Origin: Candidatus Heimdallarchaeota archaeon
GTDB lineage: Archaea; Asgardarchaeota; Heimdallarchaeia; Hodarchaeales; Hodarchaeaceae
DNA: 64,000 nt
Assembly: GCA_020353515.1 (NCBI GenBank)
Contig: CP070695.1
Coordinates: 3,454,050-3,518,049, forward strand
Direction of reading: 5' to 3'
In this document: one piece after another, positions 45,865 through 54,944 of the stretch
Layout of the letters: each line of letters begins with the position of its first letter
Position numbering within the stretch: the stretch's first letter is position 1
The notes under the pieces: generated by a model
Told to the model about the DNA's origin: nothing
Database searches by the model: none
What the model saw: only the letters and a program-made list of their open reading frames with translations
Made by a program: the position numbers and the translations under genes

Positions 45865-47746
45865 GTACTTTTGCCTCCAAGAAATTCATTGGATCGATTA
45901 TTAACACTACTTTGCCTCCTTCTAACACGGTTGCACTTGAGAACGCGCCTATTTGGCTGAGGAAGTTTTGAATGGGTTTCATAACTACTTCACGTTCTCC
46001 CAATAATTCATTTACTAGGAATCCTAAACTACGATTCCCTTTTCGCCATAGAACCACTATTTCTTTCTGTACATCTTTATGACCAGTTTCAATTTCAGAC
46101 TCAATTTGTAATGAATGAAACTTCAAACGTTCACGTAAGTCAATGATAGGAACTGATGTGTTATCAACAATAATGGATTTTGAGGTGGTTTCTGGATCAA
46201 TTAGAATTTTACGAACTGGAACAGAAAGGATTTGTTCAATATTGGCCATAGGGATTGCAAATTGATACTTTTTAACTGATAACATCAATACTTTTGTAAT
46301 AGCTACTGATAATGGTATAACGAGTCGGAAGGAGGTAAATTTTCCTGGTTCCGAATCAACCTCAATATTTCCACCAACAGACTCCATAGTGGATTTTACA
46401 ACACTGAGTCCAACTCCTCTACCAGAAATTTCAGTCGTTTCTTCTGCAGTTGTGAAACTACTGTCAAATAATAGTGAATGTAAATCGTTTTTTGTCAATA
46501 TAGCTCCTGGAATAACTAATCCTTTCTTTTCTGCTTTTTCACGAATTTTCTCATAATCAATTCCACGACCATTGTCTCGCACTTCGATGATTATATCAGA
46601 ACGTTCATGAGTCACTGTAAGCTTTATCATTCCCATTGGTTCCTTATTCTTTTTGACTCTTTCTTCAGGTATTTCTATCCCATGACTGAGTGCATTTCTA
46701 AGCAAATGGTTAAGTGGATCAACTAGTTTCTCAATCACTGAGCGATCAACTCCAATATTTCTCCCAGTAACAATGAAATCGACATGTTTTCCTTCTTTTT
46801 GGCTTAAATCACGAATCATTCGTGGGTAGCGTGTGAGTATTGTCTCTAAAGGAACCAAACGCATTCTTATAACGAGGTCTTGGATGTTAGCTATTGTTCT
46901 TTCAAAGTTAGATAAGTTCTCCTTAAATGACCTAGAGTAGGCTTGTTGCTCCCCAATCTCTCTGATGAATTGACCAGAAACCACCAGATCACCTAATAAC
47001 CTTATAATGTGATCCAAGTCTTCAAGATTGACTCTGACAGTTAGTGCTTCTTGAGATTCTTCTATCCCTCCAGATTTTTCAGTAGTTGTAACTGATTCTA
47101 AAATACGTGATACATTGACAGAAACAACATCAGGCGCTTCTTCGACGATCTGATTAATAACCTCTTCATCTTCTTGTGTAGTTATCTCAATAATTAATTC
47201 TTTAAATGAAGCTCCTGCTTCAATTTCTTCAAGGGGAGGTATAGTACTATTTACACTTGACTTTTCCTGGAGCTTTTTGACAAGAACTAGACTCCTAGCA
47301 CTGACTACTTTACAATCTGGACTGTAAAAAACCCTAATTTGAAGTTTACTCCCCAAATTTATCATGAATTCATCAATCGAAGCCATTTGCTGGGTCAATT
47401 CATCAAAGTGGAGAGCTTCGGGAGTTTTCCCACCTTTTAAGGATTTAGAAAATCTCTCTAGTTCATCGACATATGTAAACAACAGTTTTAATACGTTTGA
47501 AATATTTGTTTCCTCTGCATCAGTAACAAGATTTTCCATACTATGAGTAAGCGAACTAATCTTCGGATATCCTGATAAAGAGAAAAGACCCTTAAGATTA
47601 TGAAGCACTCTAAGTATAACTTCATATGCTTCTTTCTTTGTTGGATCCTTTTCAAGAACCAACAAACCTGAATTCAATTCCTCGATTCTTTCTGTTAGTT
47701 CGAGGATCATGACTTTTTTGAATTCTTCTGATTCAAATTCACTCAA
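45857..47746 (-). CDS. cheA: CheA chemosensory histidine kinase
   Basis: 629 residues with the standard order. P1 Hpt domain: phosphorylated His49 in VLHNLKGLFSLSGY. A P2-like region follows (about 135-215), then P3 dimerisation helices (around 230-300). The P4 ATPase part has HLLRNALSHGIE, DNGRGID and SGRGVGLSVV, and the P5 CheW-like domain runs from VLMLSVKKYQFAIPMANI to the end. It phosphorylates CheY and CheB in response to receptors. It stands between cheY and cheC in the minus-strand operon, consistent with coordinated expression. Confidence 0.95.
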   Translation of the reverse strand: MSEFESEEFKKVMILELTERIEELNSGLLVLEKDPTKKEAYEVILRVLHNLKGLFSLSGYPKISSLTHSMENLVTDAEETNISNVLKLLFTYVDELERFSKSLKGGKTPEALHFDELTQQMASIDEFMINLGSKLQIRVFYSPDCKVVSARSLVLVKKLQEKSSVNSTIPPLEEIEAGASFKELIIEITTQEDEEVINQIVEEAPDVVSVNVSRILESVTTTEKSGGIEESQEALTVRVNLEDLDHIIRLLGDLVVSGQFIREIGEQQAYSRSFKENLSNFERTIANIQDLVIRMRLVPLETILTRYPRMIRDLSQKEGKHVDFIVTGRNIGVDRSVIEKLVDPLNHLLRNALSHGIEIPEERVKKNKEPMGMIKLTVTHERSDIIIEVRDNGRGIDYEKIREKAEKKGLVIPGAILTKNDLHSLLFDSSFTTAEETTEISGRGVGLSVVKSTMESVGGNIEVDSEPGKFTSFRLVIPLSVAITKVLMLSVKKYQFAIPMANIEQILSVPVRKILIDPETTSKSIIVDNTSVPIIDLRERLKFHSLQIESEIETGHKDVQKEIVVLWRKGNRSLGFLVNELLGEREVVMKPIQNFLSQIGAFSSATVLEGGKVVLIIDPMNFLEAKVHA

Positions 47747-47809
47747 TTATTCCACGACCTCATTCAAAAAATCTACTGGTCAATAAATGCTGGGAAATTC
47801 CCAGAATAC

Positions 47810-48169
47810 CTAATTTAGCGCTCCTTCAATTGCTTGGACTAATTGGTCAACTTTGAATGGTTTAATAACAAAGTCCTTTGCACCAATTTTCAAAGCTTGT
47901 CGGACAAGGGGTTCATGTCCTAGCGCAGTTACTATTACGATTCTTGCCTCTGGATCCATTTCCATGATTTCTTTGACAGCCATTAACCCATTCATCTTTG
48001 GCATAACAACGTCCATTGTCACGACATTTGGCATGAATTGCTTGTAATGGTCAATAGCTTCGATCCCTGTTTCTGCCTCTGCAACAACTGTATGACCGTG
48101 CTTTTTCAGTATTTTTCGAATCATCAACCGTAGATATTTCGAATCATCTACAATCAATACTTTTGCCAT
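47810..48169 (-). CDS. cheY: CheY response regulator
   Basis: 119 residues, a single receiver domain. The acidic pair in LIVDDSK (Asp8, Asp9), the phosphoacceptor Asp53 in VTMDVVMPKMNG, Thr81 in VTALG and Lys103 in VIKPF are all present. Phosphorylated by CheA and dephosphorylated by the neighbouring CheC; in archaea its target is normally the archaellum adaptor CheF, which is absent from this window. It ends six bases downstream of the multi-CheW gene. It ends in TAG. Confidence 0.95.
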   Translation of the reverse strand: MAKVLIVDDSKYLRLMIRKILKKHGHTVVAEAETGIEAIDHYKQFMPNVVTMDVVMPKMNGLMAVKEIMEMDPEARIVIVTALGHEPLVRQALKIGAKDFVIKPFKVDQLVQAIEGALN

Positions 48170-48175
48170 AGTTAT

Positions 48176-51100
48176 TCAATCCTTTTCTTTTCTTTGTTCT
48201 TTTTTCATCCTTTTTAGTAGTGTTTTAATATTCTTTTTTGATATTATCTCTTCTAGAAACTCATTTTCAATAACATGTATTGTAGATAAGATTTTTTCGT
48301 AAGAAAATACATGTTTACAAGTTTTTTTACCCTCCAAAAAGATATTTGAGTCCTCACAAGGAATTAACTCTTCTTTGAACTTTGTTATTACACCTTCGAT
48401 ATCATCTGCAGGAACTAAGAATGAGAGATTCTCAAACTCTAGTAAAAAGAGAAAGCTGTTGTCTTGATACTCTGTCTGATTCTGAGAGTTAAAGACTAAC
48501 GCTGATAAATCAATGACAGGAAGTGTGCTATTGTTTTCCTCAGCAATACCGATTATTGGAAAAAACGTAGTATCTATCTTTTTCCAATTTAATGAACTTA
48601 AAACTCTTCTAACGAAAGTAACGTCAATTGAGAGGGTATAATGTTGTAATTTAAAAACAAAATAGTCTAAACGAATACCTTCGTGCCTATAGAATAACAG
48701 TAATTCGAGATCTTTGCGCTTAGATTTAACTTCCTCAAGAAATTTAACCTCTTTAGGAAGAAGGGTTGAAGAAAATTCTTTTGTATCTTTTAATGATAAT
48801 GTATTCTGAAGAACTGCTCTAATTTTCATATATAGAGAATCTGGATTCATTATCATACCAAGTGCACCGTTGTATGAAAAAAATCCAGAAATGATTGGTG
48901 AAAGGGTATTTCTTGAAAGCCCTAAACTGTTTTGGTAGATTTCACAATTTTCAATTGTAATTTTATCCAAAATGTTATCGACTAGGAGAACAGCTTCTGT
49001 ATTACTCTTAGGGTCATTTATTAGAATTCCAACTGATTTTTTCGCATTGTTACCATTCTTTTCTCTTAAAATAGTGTTGAAATCAATAAGTGGAACAATA
49101 TTAGTATGTATAGTTGCCCCTTTGATTGCATCATGGGGAAACTCTTTGAATAAAAAGGAGTTCTCCTCAATGACTTGGATAACATTTTGGGAATTTAGCA
49201 AGAAGATATGTCCTTTATCCTCAAATAAGTATCCTTCTTGTATTATATCATAACTTTGATGGATGGATTCTTGAACAGGATTCTTGAAGTATAGGATCTG
49301 GTCACTTTCTTGTTCTAATAAAATAGGATTATTAGCTATATGGAATAGATATTCAGCATTTAATATCAAAATAATCTGTTCTGATGGAGTAAGCATTAAA
49401 CCTTGTATGATATGGAGTGGAAAATCTCCCTCAGCCGATGAAAGGATAGGTCGAAGAGAATTCTCATCGATTTCGATTATTGATAGAATTTTATCGGTAA
49501 AGAGAGCGATATGTTGATCTTTAACCTCAAGGATCAGAACCTCATTTGAAGTCAGAGGTGTGGGTGTTGAATTCGATTTTAGTACCTCAGCTAAATTCAG
49601 GACAGAGATCACGCTTCCCCTGTAATTTGTTGATCCAATAATTGCTTTAGGCGCGTTAGGTACCTTTGTAGTGCTAGTAATATTGAAGATCTCACTAATA
49701 TATATGTTTGGAACCAAGATGTTTAAATTTCCAACTGAAACCAGTGTTCCTTTGTGTTTAAGATTGTGAGAAGAACTTACAACTTGTTTTGGTTTTAATT
49801 CTATAATTGACCTCTGAACTGGGATATTTTGTTTGAGATTAATATTTAATTCTTCAGAAGTGTCAAGTGACTTAAATGGAACTAAAAGAGTCTGATTTTC
49901 CACAGTAAATTGGGTTTGCATTTGTTCAAGTTCATAAACGATCCGATTGAGAATTTCTTGGTGGTCAAGCTGGACTACTATTTGATCATTGTATAGAAAT
50001 GCACCTGGAAAAAATGAGACTTCATTAGTATTTGTCGAATTGACTAAACTAGTTAATTCTGATTCTTCAGGTTTACTGATGGATCCTAAGACCGACTCAA
50101 CCTGAAAAATTATAAACTTCCCCTTATTCTCCCCTACAATGTAATTTTTCGGCTTTTGGATCTGTTTCGTTGTTGAACTCAATAGTTCACCATAGAAGAA
50201 AGAGTGCAAATCGATAACTGGAACAATTTCGCCACGAAAAGTGGTAGAACCCACGAAATAAGGAGCACTATTAGCGATTGGTGTGATTGTCAATGTTTGT
50301 AGGATCTCGATCACACAAGAGCACTTTATCGCATAAATGATATCCAATAATGTGATTAACACAAGAGCATTTTCATCCAAAGATGATTGCTTAATAGCTC
50401 TCGACTTCAAGATGTCTTCAGCATTGTAGATAGTAAAGAAGATTACTGGTTTTTCATAGTTAATTACAGAAAGATCAGAAATAGCCTGAAAAAAATAGTT
50501 GACATTTAAGACTAATATAATGTTTCCTGAGCGGTCTAACATGACCCCTTGGAAATAATACGTGAGATCCTTCTCTTTCGTAGGCCCAACAGCAGGATGT
50601 AGATCAGTTTCGATCATTTCTACTATTTCATGGAACTCATCAACAATGATGGCAACCTGTTGGTCTATGGATTCAAGAATGATTGCTTGAACATCATCTT
50701 GTTTTCTTACTATTTTCTTCCTTTCACTAGAGGAAGGTACTAATATTTCAGTAAGATCTAAAACACTAATGACTTTACCACGGAAATTAATTGTACCTAC
50801 AACAGCTTTTGGTGCATTTGGTACCTTGGTAACGCTTTGAACATTAAAAATCTCTATTATACGATTGTTTGGGATTAGTATGTCTAGTTCCTGAACCGAA
50901 ACCAATGTTGCAGTATTTGTGGTTTTTTTGGTATCCTTCAAGGCTCTTTGGAAACCTCTATCTGTCGCACTTGGTACTGGTACAGAAAGTTTTTGACGGA
51001 GATCGATATTATATTCTTCAGGAACCCCTAGTAGCTCAATGGGAACTAAGAGAGCTTGGTTTTCAATCACAAACTGAGTTTGTGTATTCTCAAGGTCGTA

Positions 51101-51628
51101 AACAACTCGCTCTAGGATTTGGTTATCGTCTAATAAGACAATAATCTGATCTATATTAGAAAGAAATGCCTTAACAAAATAAGAATTCTCTTCCGGATTA
51201 GCAAAATTCACTAAATTTGTTACTTCTGATTCTTCAGGTTTCTTTATAGAACCTAGAACAGTTTCAACCTGAAAAATAACAATTTTCCCCGTATGTTCTA
51301 GTGCAATGTAATTATTTTGATTTTCGGAACGTCTTGTTGACAAATTTAGTAATCCCCCATAAAAGAAGGACTGTAAATCAATGACTGGAACAATCTCACC
51401 ACGAAAAGTAGTAGAACCAACAAAATAGGGAACACTATTAGCCACTGGTGTGATTGGTAGTGTTTGAAGGATTTGGATTACAGATGAACTAAAAAGTGCA
51501 TAGTTGTTATCAAGTAAGGTGAAAAGGAGGAGATTATCTTCTTGTTGATTCCTTGAAGTTTTCTTGATTTTTTTTGTTTTTAAAATTATCTTCACCCCTT
51601 TGTGATATTTTCCTTCTATACTACTCAT
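48176..51628 (-). CDS. Giant scaffold protein with six tandem CheW-like domains
   Basis: 1150 residues. Six CheW-type units are recognised by the RG-x-(I/V)-x-(P/S)-V-(I/L)-(D/N)-L core: about 33-180, 238-385, 420-568, 626-765, 796-935 and 988-1125. Units 1+2 and 3+4 form a recent internal duplication (GSTTFRGEIVPVIDL occurs in both 1 and 3; TKVPNAPKA in both 2 and 4). Units 5 and 6 are diverged and lack the RG pair. CheW links receptors to CheA; a six-fold protein could nucleate or order a signalling array. It lies between the single-domain cheW and cheY, with short gaps. The C-terminus is lysine-rich. Confidence 0.85.
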   Translation of the reverse strand: MSSIEGKYHKGVKIILKTKKIKKTSRNQQEDNLLLFTLLDNNYALFSSSVIQILQTLPITPVANSVPYFVGSTTFRGEIVPVIDLQSFFYGGLLNLSTRRSENQNNYIALEHTGKIVIFQVETVLGSIKKPEESEVTNLVNFANPEENSYFVKAFLSNIDQIIVLLDDNQILERVVYDLENTQTQFVIENQALLVPIELLGVPEEYNIDLRQKLSVPVPSATDRGFQRALKDTKKTTNTATLVSVQELDILIPNNRIIEIFNVQSVTKVPNAPKAVVGTINFRGKVISVLDLTEILVPSSSERKKIVRKQDDVQAIILESIDQQVAIIVDEFHEIVEMIETDLHPAVGPTKEKDLTYYFQGVMLDRSGNIILVLNVNYFFQAISDLSVINYEKPVIFFTIYNAEDILKSRAIKQSSLDENALVLITLLDIIYAIKCSCVIEILQTLTITPIANSAPYFVGSTTFRGEIVPVIDLHSFFYGELLSSTTKQIQKPKNYIVGENKGKFIIFQVESVLGSISKPEESELTSLVNSTNTNEVSFFPGAFLYNDQIVVQLDHQEILNRIVYELEQMQTQFTVENQTLLVPFKSLDTSEELNINLKQNIPVQRSIIELKPKQVVSSSHNLKHKGTLVSVGNLNILVPNIYISEIFNITSTTKVPNAPKAIIGSTNYRGSVISVLNLAEVLKSNSTPTPLTSNEVLILEVKDQHIALFTDKILSIIEIDENSLRPILSSAEGDFPLHIIQGLMLTPSEQIILILNAEYLFHIANNPILLEQESDQILYFKNPVQESIHQSYDIIQEGYLFEDKGHIFLLNSQNVIQVIEENSFLFKEFPHDAIKGATIHTNIVPLIDFNTILREKNGNNAKKSVGILINDPKSNTEAVLLVDNILDKITIENCEIYQNSLGLSRNTLSPIISGFFSYNGALGMIMNPDSLYMKIRAVLQNTLSLKDTKEFSSTLLPKEVKFLEEVKSKRKDLELLLFYRHEGIRLDYFVFKLQHYTLSIDVTFVRRVLSSLNWKKIDTTFFPIIGIAEENNSTLPVIDLSALVFNSQNQTEYQDNSFLFLLEFENLSFLVPADDIEGVITKFKEELIPCEDSNIFLEGKKTCKHVFSYEKILSTIHVIENEFLEEIISKKNIKTLLKRMKKEQRKEKD

Positions 51629-51646
51629 GGGTTTCTTTATCTATTC

Positions 51647-52549
51647 TTATTCATTCTCTTCGCTTTTGTTTCCTTTTTTGGATTTCTTGGTCACTTTAGC
51701 CTTTTCTGTCCCTTTTGTTTCCTCTTTTCCTTTTGATTTATCCCCTTCTCTGGAATCTTTTTCGATTTTGGCCTCATCTTTCTTTTTAGTTAACTTTTTG
51801 GTCTTTTTTACTTTCTTTGTTTCAGAATTGTCTTTTGATAAGTTTTCATCACCTCCCTTGGTATCAGCATCAACCTTATTAAGAAGCCTTTGATCAAATT
51901 CATCAGTTTGAAGATTATCTGGTAGATTTAGTTGATCCATATCAAAATTGGCTGATTTATCTGATGAGGATTTCTCTGATGCTTCATCGGGATCAGGTAA
52001 GGTGTATTGATCAAAATCAAAATCGAAATCTTCATCACTAGTCATTTTTCTTCCCGAAGTTTTTGAAGTAACAAAATCTCCTAAGAGTCCCTCTAAATCT
52101 AAAATGAAAATAGTCTGCCCATTTTTTAGTAATCCAATTTTAGAAACTAGAGATGGATTTAACAATTCTTTTCCTTGGAAATATGAATTATTTGCTGATT
52201 TAAATTCTGTAATTGTATCTAATTGATGGATCTGATCTACTAAAATACCAATATCTTGGTCTTTAATTGTTACCAATAAAATAACATTAGAATTAGTATT
52301 ACTTGATATTTCATCCTTTTCACGAGAGTCTTTTCCCCAAAGGAGTACAGAGAGGTTAAATATACTAACAATATATCCACGTAGATTAACGATTCCTTCC
52401 AAGACTGAGGAAGTTCTAGGCAGCTTCAAAATATTCCTAGTTTGGAATACTTCCTTAAGATAATGTACTTCAATGCCATAAAGATCATTAGAAATTCGAA
52501 ATATAAGATGTCTATTTTTCACTTTTTCAGCTTGCATTACTGTTGTCAT
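51647..52549 (-). CDS. cheW: CheW coupling protein with long charged C-terminal tail
   Basis: 300 residues. The first 160 are one CheW domain (HLIFRISNDLYGIEVHYLKEV, LEGIVNLRGYIVSIFNL, IGILVDQIHQ). Residues 175-300 form a low-complexity tail: first acidic (DEDFDFDFDQ...), then lysine-rich (KKVKKTKKLTKKKDEAKIEK...) with many Ser, Glu and Lys. Such tails are disordered and could bind nucleic acid, membrane or a partner. It follows the longin-like gene by eight bases and precedes the six-CheW gene by 18 bases in the operon. Confidence 0.87.
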   Translation of the reverse strand: MTTVMQAEKVKNRHLIFRISNDLYGIEVHYLKEVFQTRNILKLPRTSSVLEGIVNLRGYIVSIFNLSVLLWGKDSREKDEISSNTNSNVILLVTIKDQDIGILVDQIHQLDTITEFKSANNSYFQGKELLNPSLVSKIGLLKNGQTIFILDLEGLLGDFVTSKTSGRKMTSDEDFDFDFDQYTLPDPDEASEKSSSDKSANFDMDQLNLPDNLQTDEFDQRLLNKVDADTKGGDENLSKDNSETKKVKKTKKLTKKKDEAKIEKDSREGDKSKGKEETKGTEKAKVTKKSKKGNKSEENE

Positions 52550-52557
52550 TCCTTAAA

Positions 52558-53301
52558 TCACCTTTTTGTATCAGTAAATCTTGAAAAGATAGAAAAGAAA
52601 TTCCTTAACTCAGTTGATTTTTCTTTTTTGATCTCCTGAGTAGTTCCTGAATATTCTGACTTGAGATATGTCGAGTCGGTTTCTTCCATGGCAAAAAGCT
52701 CCTTTTCAACCATCGCGTCTAGATCTATATCTTCCTCTTCTTCGTATTCATAAAATTGGGTTGTTGTTTCTAAAACAACGTTATCTATAATCTGGCCTAA
52801 TTCAGGGAAAATTGACATGTTTGGCCCATCCAAAGTTTTGTCACTAACAACGATATTAACCGAATCGAGAGGAGAATTAGACTCATACACAGGTACCGAG
52901 AGCATCATATGAATGGTTTCAAATATACGAGAAGAAAGTTCATTTACAATCTCAACAGATTTCATTGATGTTACACTGTCTAGGGGAAAATTACCAATTG
53001 TCAACAAGCAGGCTAAGTCTTTCTGACTTCTAACGAATATTCTGGTGCCTTCCCGTGTGCCAATATCATTTAACTCCATATTATTTCCTATCATTTCTCC
53101 AAATTGAACAATAGCGGCCATCAAACCAGCAATCAGTGTTGGATCTTTACCAGAAGTCTTTTTATAAACCCTGGAGAAAATAGGAAGACCACTACTCTTA
53201 TTTAGAAGTAAAATTTCATGTACAGATACCTTGACGTCCGCTTCCTCCGTTTGCTTATCATTTACATCCCCAAGTAATTTTTCGGCTGATATTTTTTTCA
53301 C
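52558..53301 (-). CDS. Longin/roadblock-like protein heading the chemosensory operon
   Basis: 247 residues. Residues about 25-135 read as a longin-type domain: HEILLLNKSSGLPIFSRVY, a central helix (TLIAGLMAAIVQFGEMIGNN), strands (THE GTRIFVRSQKDLACLLTIG region) and a final helix. This layout is common in Asgard proteins thought to work with small GTPases. An acidic stretch (183-206) and a basic end follow. It is the first gene of the minus-strand che series and is spaced eight bases from cheW, so it is probably co-expressed. A receptor-linked or GTPase-linked input to the pathway is inference. Start is GTG 53301. Confidence 0.65.
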   Translation of the reverse strand: MKKISAEKLLGDVNDKQTEEADVKVSVHEILLLNKSSGLPIFSRVYKKTSGKDPTLIAGLMAAIVQFGEMIGNNMELNDIGTREGTRIFVRSQKDLACLLTIGNFPLDSVTSMKSVEIVNELSSRIFETIHMMLSVPVYESNSPLDSVNIVVSDKTLDGPNMSIFPELGQIIDNVVLETTTQFYEYEEEEDIDLDAMVEKELFAMEETDSTYLKSEYSGTTQEIKKEKSTELRNFFSIFSRFTDTKR

Positions 53302-53706
53302 CGCGACATTATTTCATCTTGGATTGTAGATATTTATATTTAATCGATTGTAATCTAGATTTAGTGGTTTAATTGTCTAGTTTTATCTATTTATTCAGGA
53401 TAGAAAACACCTATTGTAAATTTTACAACAAAATTTCTTCTCACATAGGTTTTTTATATATATAAACTATAAAGGTATTTGATAATGCTTGTACAATAAT
53501 ATGAATTGTATTACTATATAAAAACATTCACAAATAATCCTTACTCCATTTATTAGAACGAGTCACTAAAAATATCGATAAATACTGAAAATTAAAATTA
53601 AATTGACAATGTTTGAATAATTAAGATTAAAATTCACTCCATATATAACAAAAAGAAACTACATCCTTCTGTGGTTAATTTATAGTTTAGTTAGGAAGTT
53701 TTAAGC
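53302..53706. other. Intergenic region upstream of the chemosensory operon
   Basis: About 400 AT-rich bases between cheB copy 2 and the longin-like gene, both on the minus strand. No gene seen. It should contain the operon promoter. A 15-base palindrome lies at 53414-53428. Confidence 0.5.
53414..53428. promoter_or_regulatory. Palindrome TTGTAAA-T-TTTACAA upstream of the che operon
   Basis: Perfect 7-base arms around one central base, about 115 bases before the first gene of the operon. It could be an operator for a dimeric regulator; motif evidence only. Confidence 0.35.
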
Positions 53707-54801
53707 TTAAATCCAACCATGTTTGTGAATTAATATCGGGATTTTATGTAATGGTATGATTTCATCAGCATATTTTCCTTCGATAATCGCTTTTGGCATG
53801 GATGGAATAACACAGGTAGATTCATGCTCAGCAAATATTTTTCCCCCGACAGACTTAATCTTCTCTGCACCTAAAAATCCATCTTTTCCCATCCCAGTAA
53901 GAACAATACCAAGAACATTTTTTTTATATACCCTAGCAGCATCAACAAAAGTAACATCAATAGCAGGTATGACAAAATTTATCCTTTCATCAATGAATAG
54001 ACGAAAGGTCTTATCTCTATTAATACCACAATGTTTTCCACCAGGGGCTATATAGACACGATTTGGTAAGATTTTTTCTTTATTATTTGGAATTTTGATA
54101 ATAAGATGAGGATATAAACTCTGTAATCTTTTCACCCAAGGATCTACCATTTGTTCTGGCATATGTTGTACTACTATAATTGGTGGAGATTTGACTGGAA
54201 TTTTTGAAAGTATTAACGAAATTGCACGAGGACCCCCCGTCGAAGCTCCTATTACTAATAATAAATCACTAAATTGTTCTGATATTACTTCAGACTTTGC
54301 TTCTACAGTAGGTTTTGTTTCTTCTTCTTGTAAAAAAGTTTTGAAATCAAAACCTGCATAGGCACGAGCTAAATCTATTTGAGAAAGGTTAGAAATTTTG
54401 TAGAATAATTCTCTTTTAAACCGATTAACATCATTTAGAACCATTGGATCTGGTTTTTTAACAAATTCTACTCCACCAGACTCAAAAACTGACATACCTA
54501 TGTTAGAAAGAGAACGATTCACTTCTCTTTTTGATAGGCCAGAAATCATGATTACTGGAGTAGGAAATCGATCCATAATGTGCTTAATGGTCTCGAAACC
54601 GTCCATTTCAGGCATTATAGCATCAACAAGTACAACATCAGGGGAATATTTGGGTAAAGCCATTTTCATTAAAGCTATTTTACCATTTGGAGCTCCCCCG
54701 ATGACTTCTATGTTTCTTTGACTATCAATGATCATTTTGGTTATTTGATGTCTAATAACTGCTGAATCATCGATTAAAAAGACCTTTATTACTCCTTTCA
54801 T
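53707..54801 (-). CDS. cheB: CheB protein-glutamate methylesterase/deamidase (copy 2)
   Basis: 364 residues, colinear with copy 1. The receiver domain has FLIDDSA and Asp60 in DAIMPEMDG. The linker is marked by VEFVKKPDP. The esterase domain has LVIGASTGGPRAI (Ser187), VVQHMPEQMVDPW and LTGMGKDG. It closes the chemosensory locus at the right edge, on the strand opposite to copy 1, so the two copies form an inverted pair around the operon. Two CheB proteins may serve different receptors or different methylation sites (inference). Confidence 0.93.
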   Translation of the reverse strand: MKGVIKVFLIDDSAVIRHQITKMIIDSQRNIEVIGGAPNGKIALMKMALPKYSPDVVLVDAIMPEMDGFETIKHIMDRFPTPVIMISGLSKREVNRSLSNIGMSVFESGGVEFVKKPDPMVLNDVNRFKRELFYKISNLSQIDLARAYAGFDFKTFLQEEETKPTVEAKSEVISEQFSDLLLVIGASTGGPRAISLILSKIPVKSPPIIVVQHMPEQMVDPWVKRLQSLYPHLIIKIPNNKEKILPNRVYIAPGGKHCGINRDKTFRLFIDERINFVIPAIDVTFVDAARVYKKNVLGIVLTGMGKDGFLGAEKIKSVGGKIFAEHESTCVIPSMPKAIIEGKYADEIIPLHKIPILIHKHGWI

Positions 54802-54944
54802 TAAAAATATCTACCTTTTCATCATCATAATAGGAAAAATCAGCTTTTGTTATCTCGAAAAAATAGTCTCAATCATAGTTTATATCCAGCTCCAAATGTA
54901 ATCATTCTTTCTTTAACCATTGGGATAGCCGATCAAAGTAAAAA

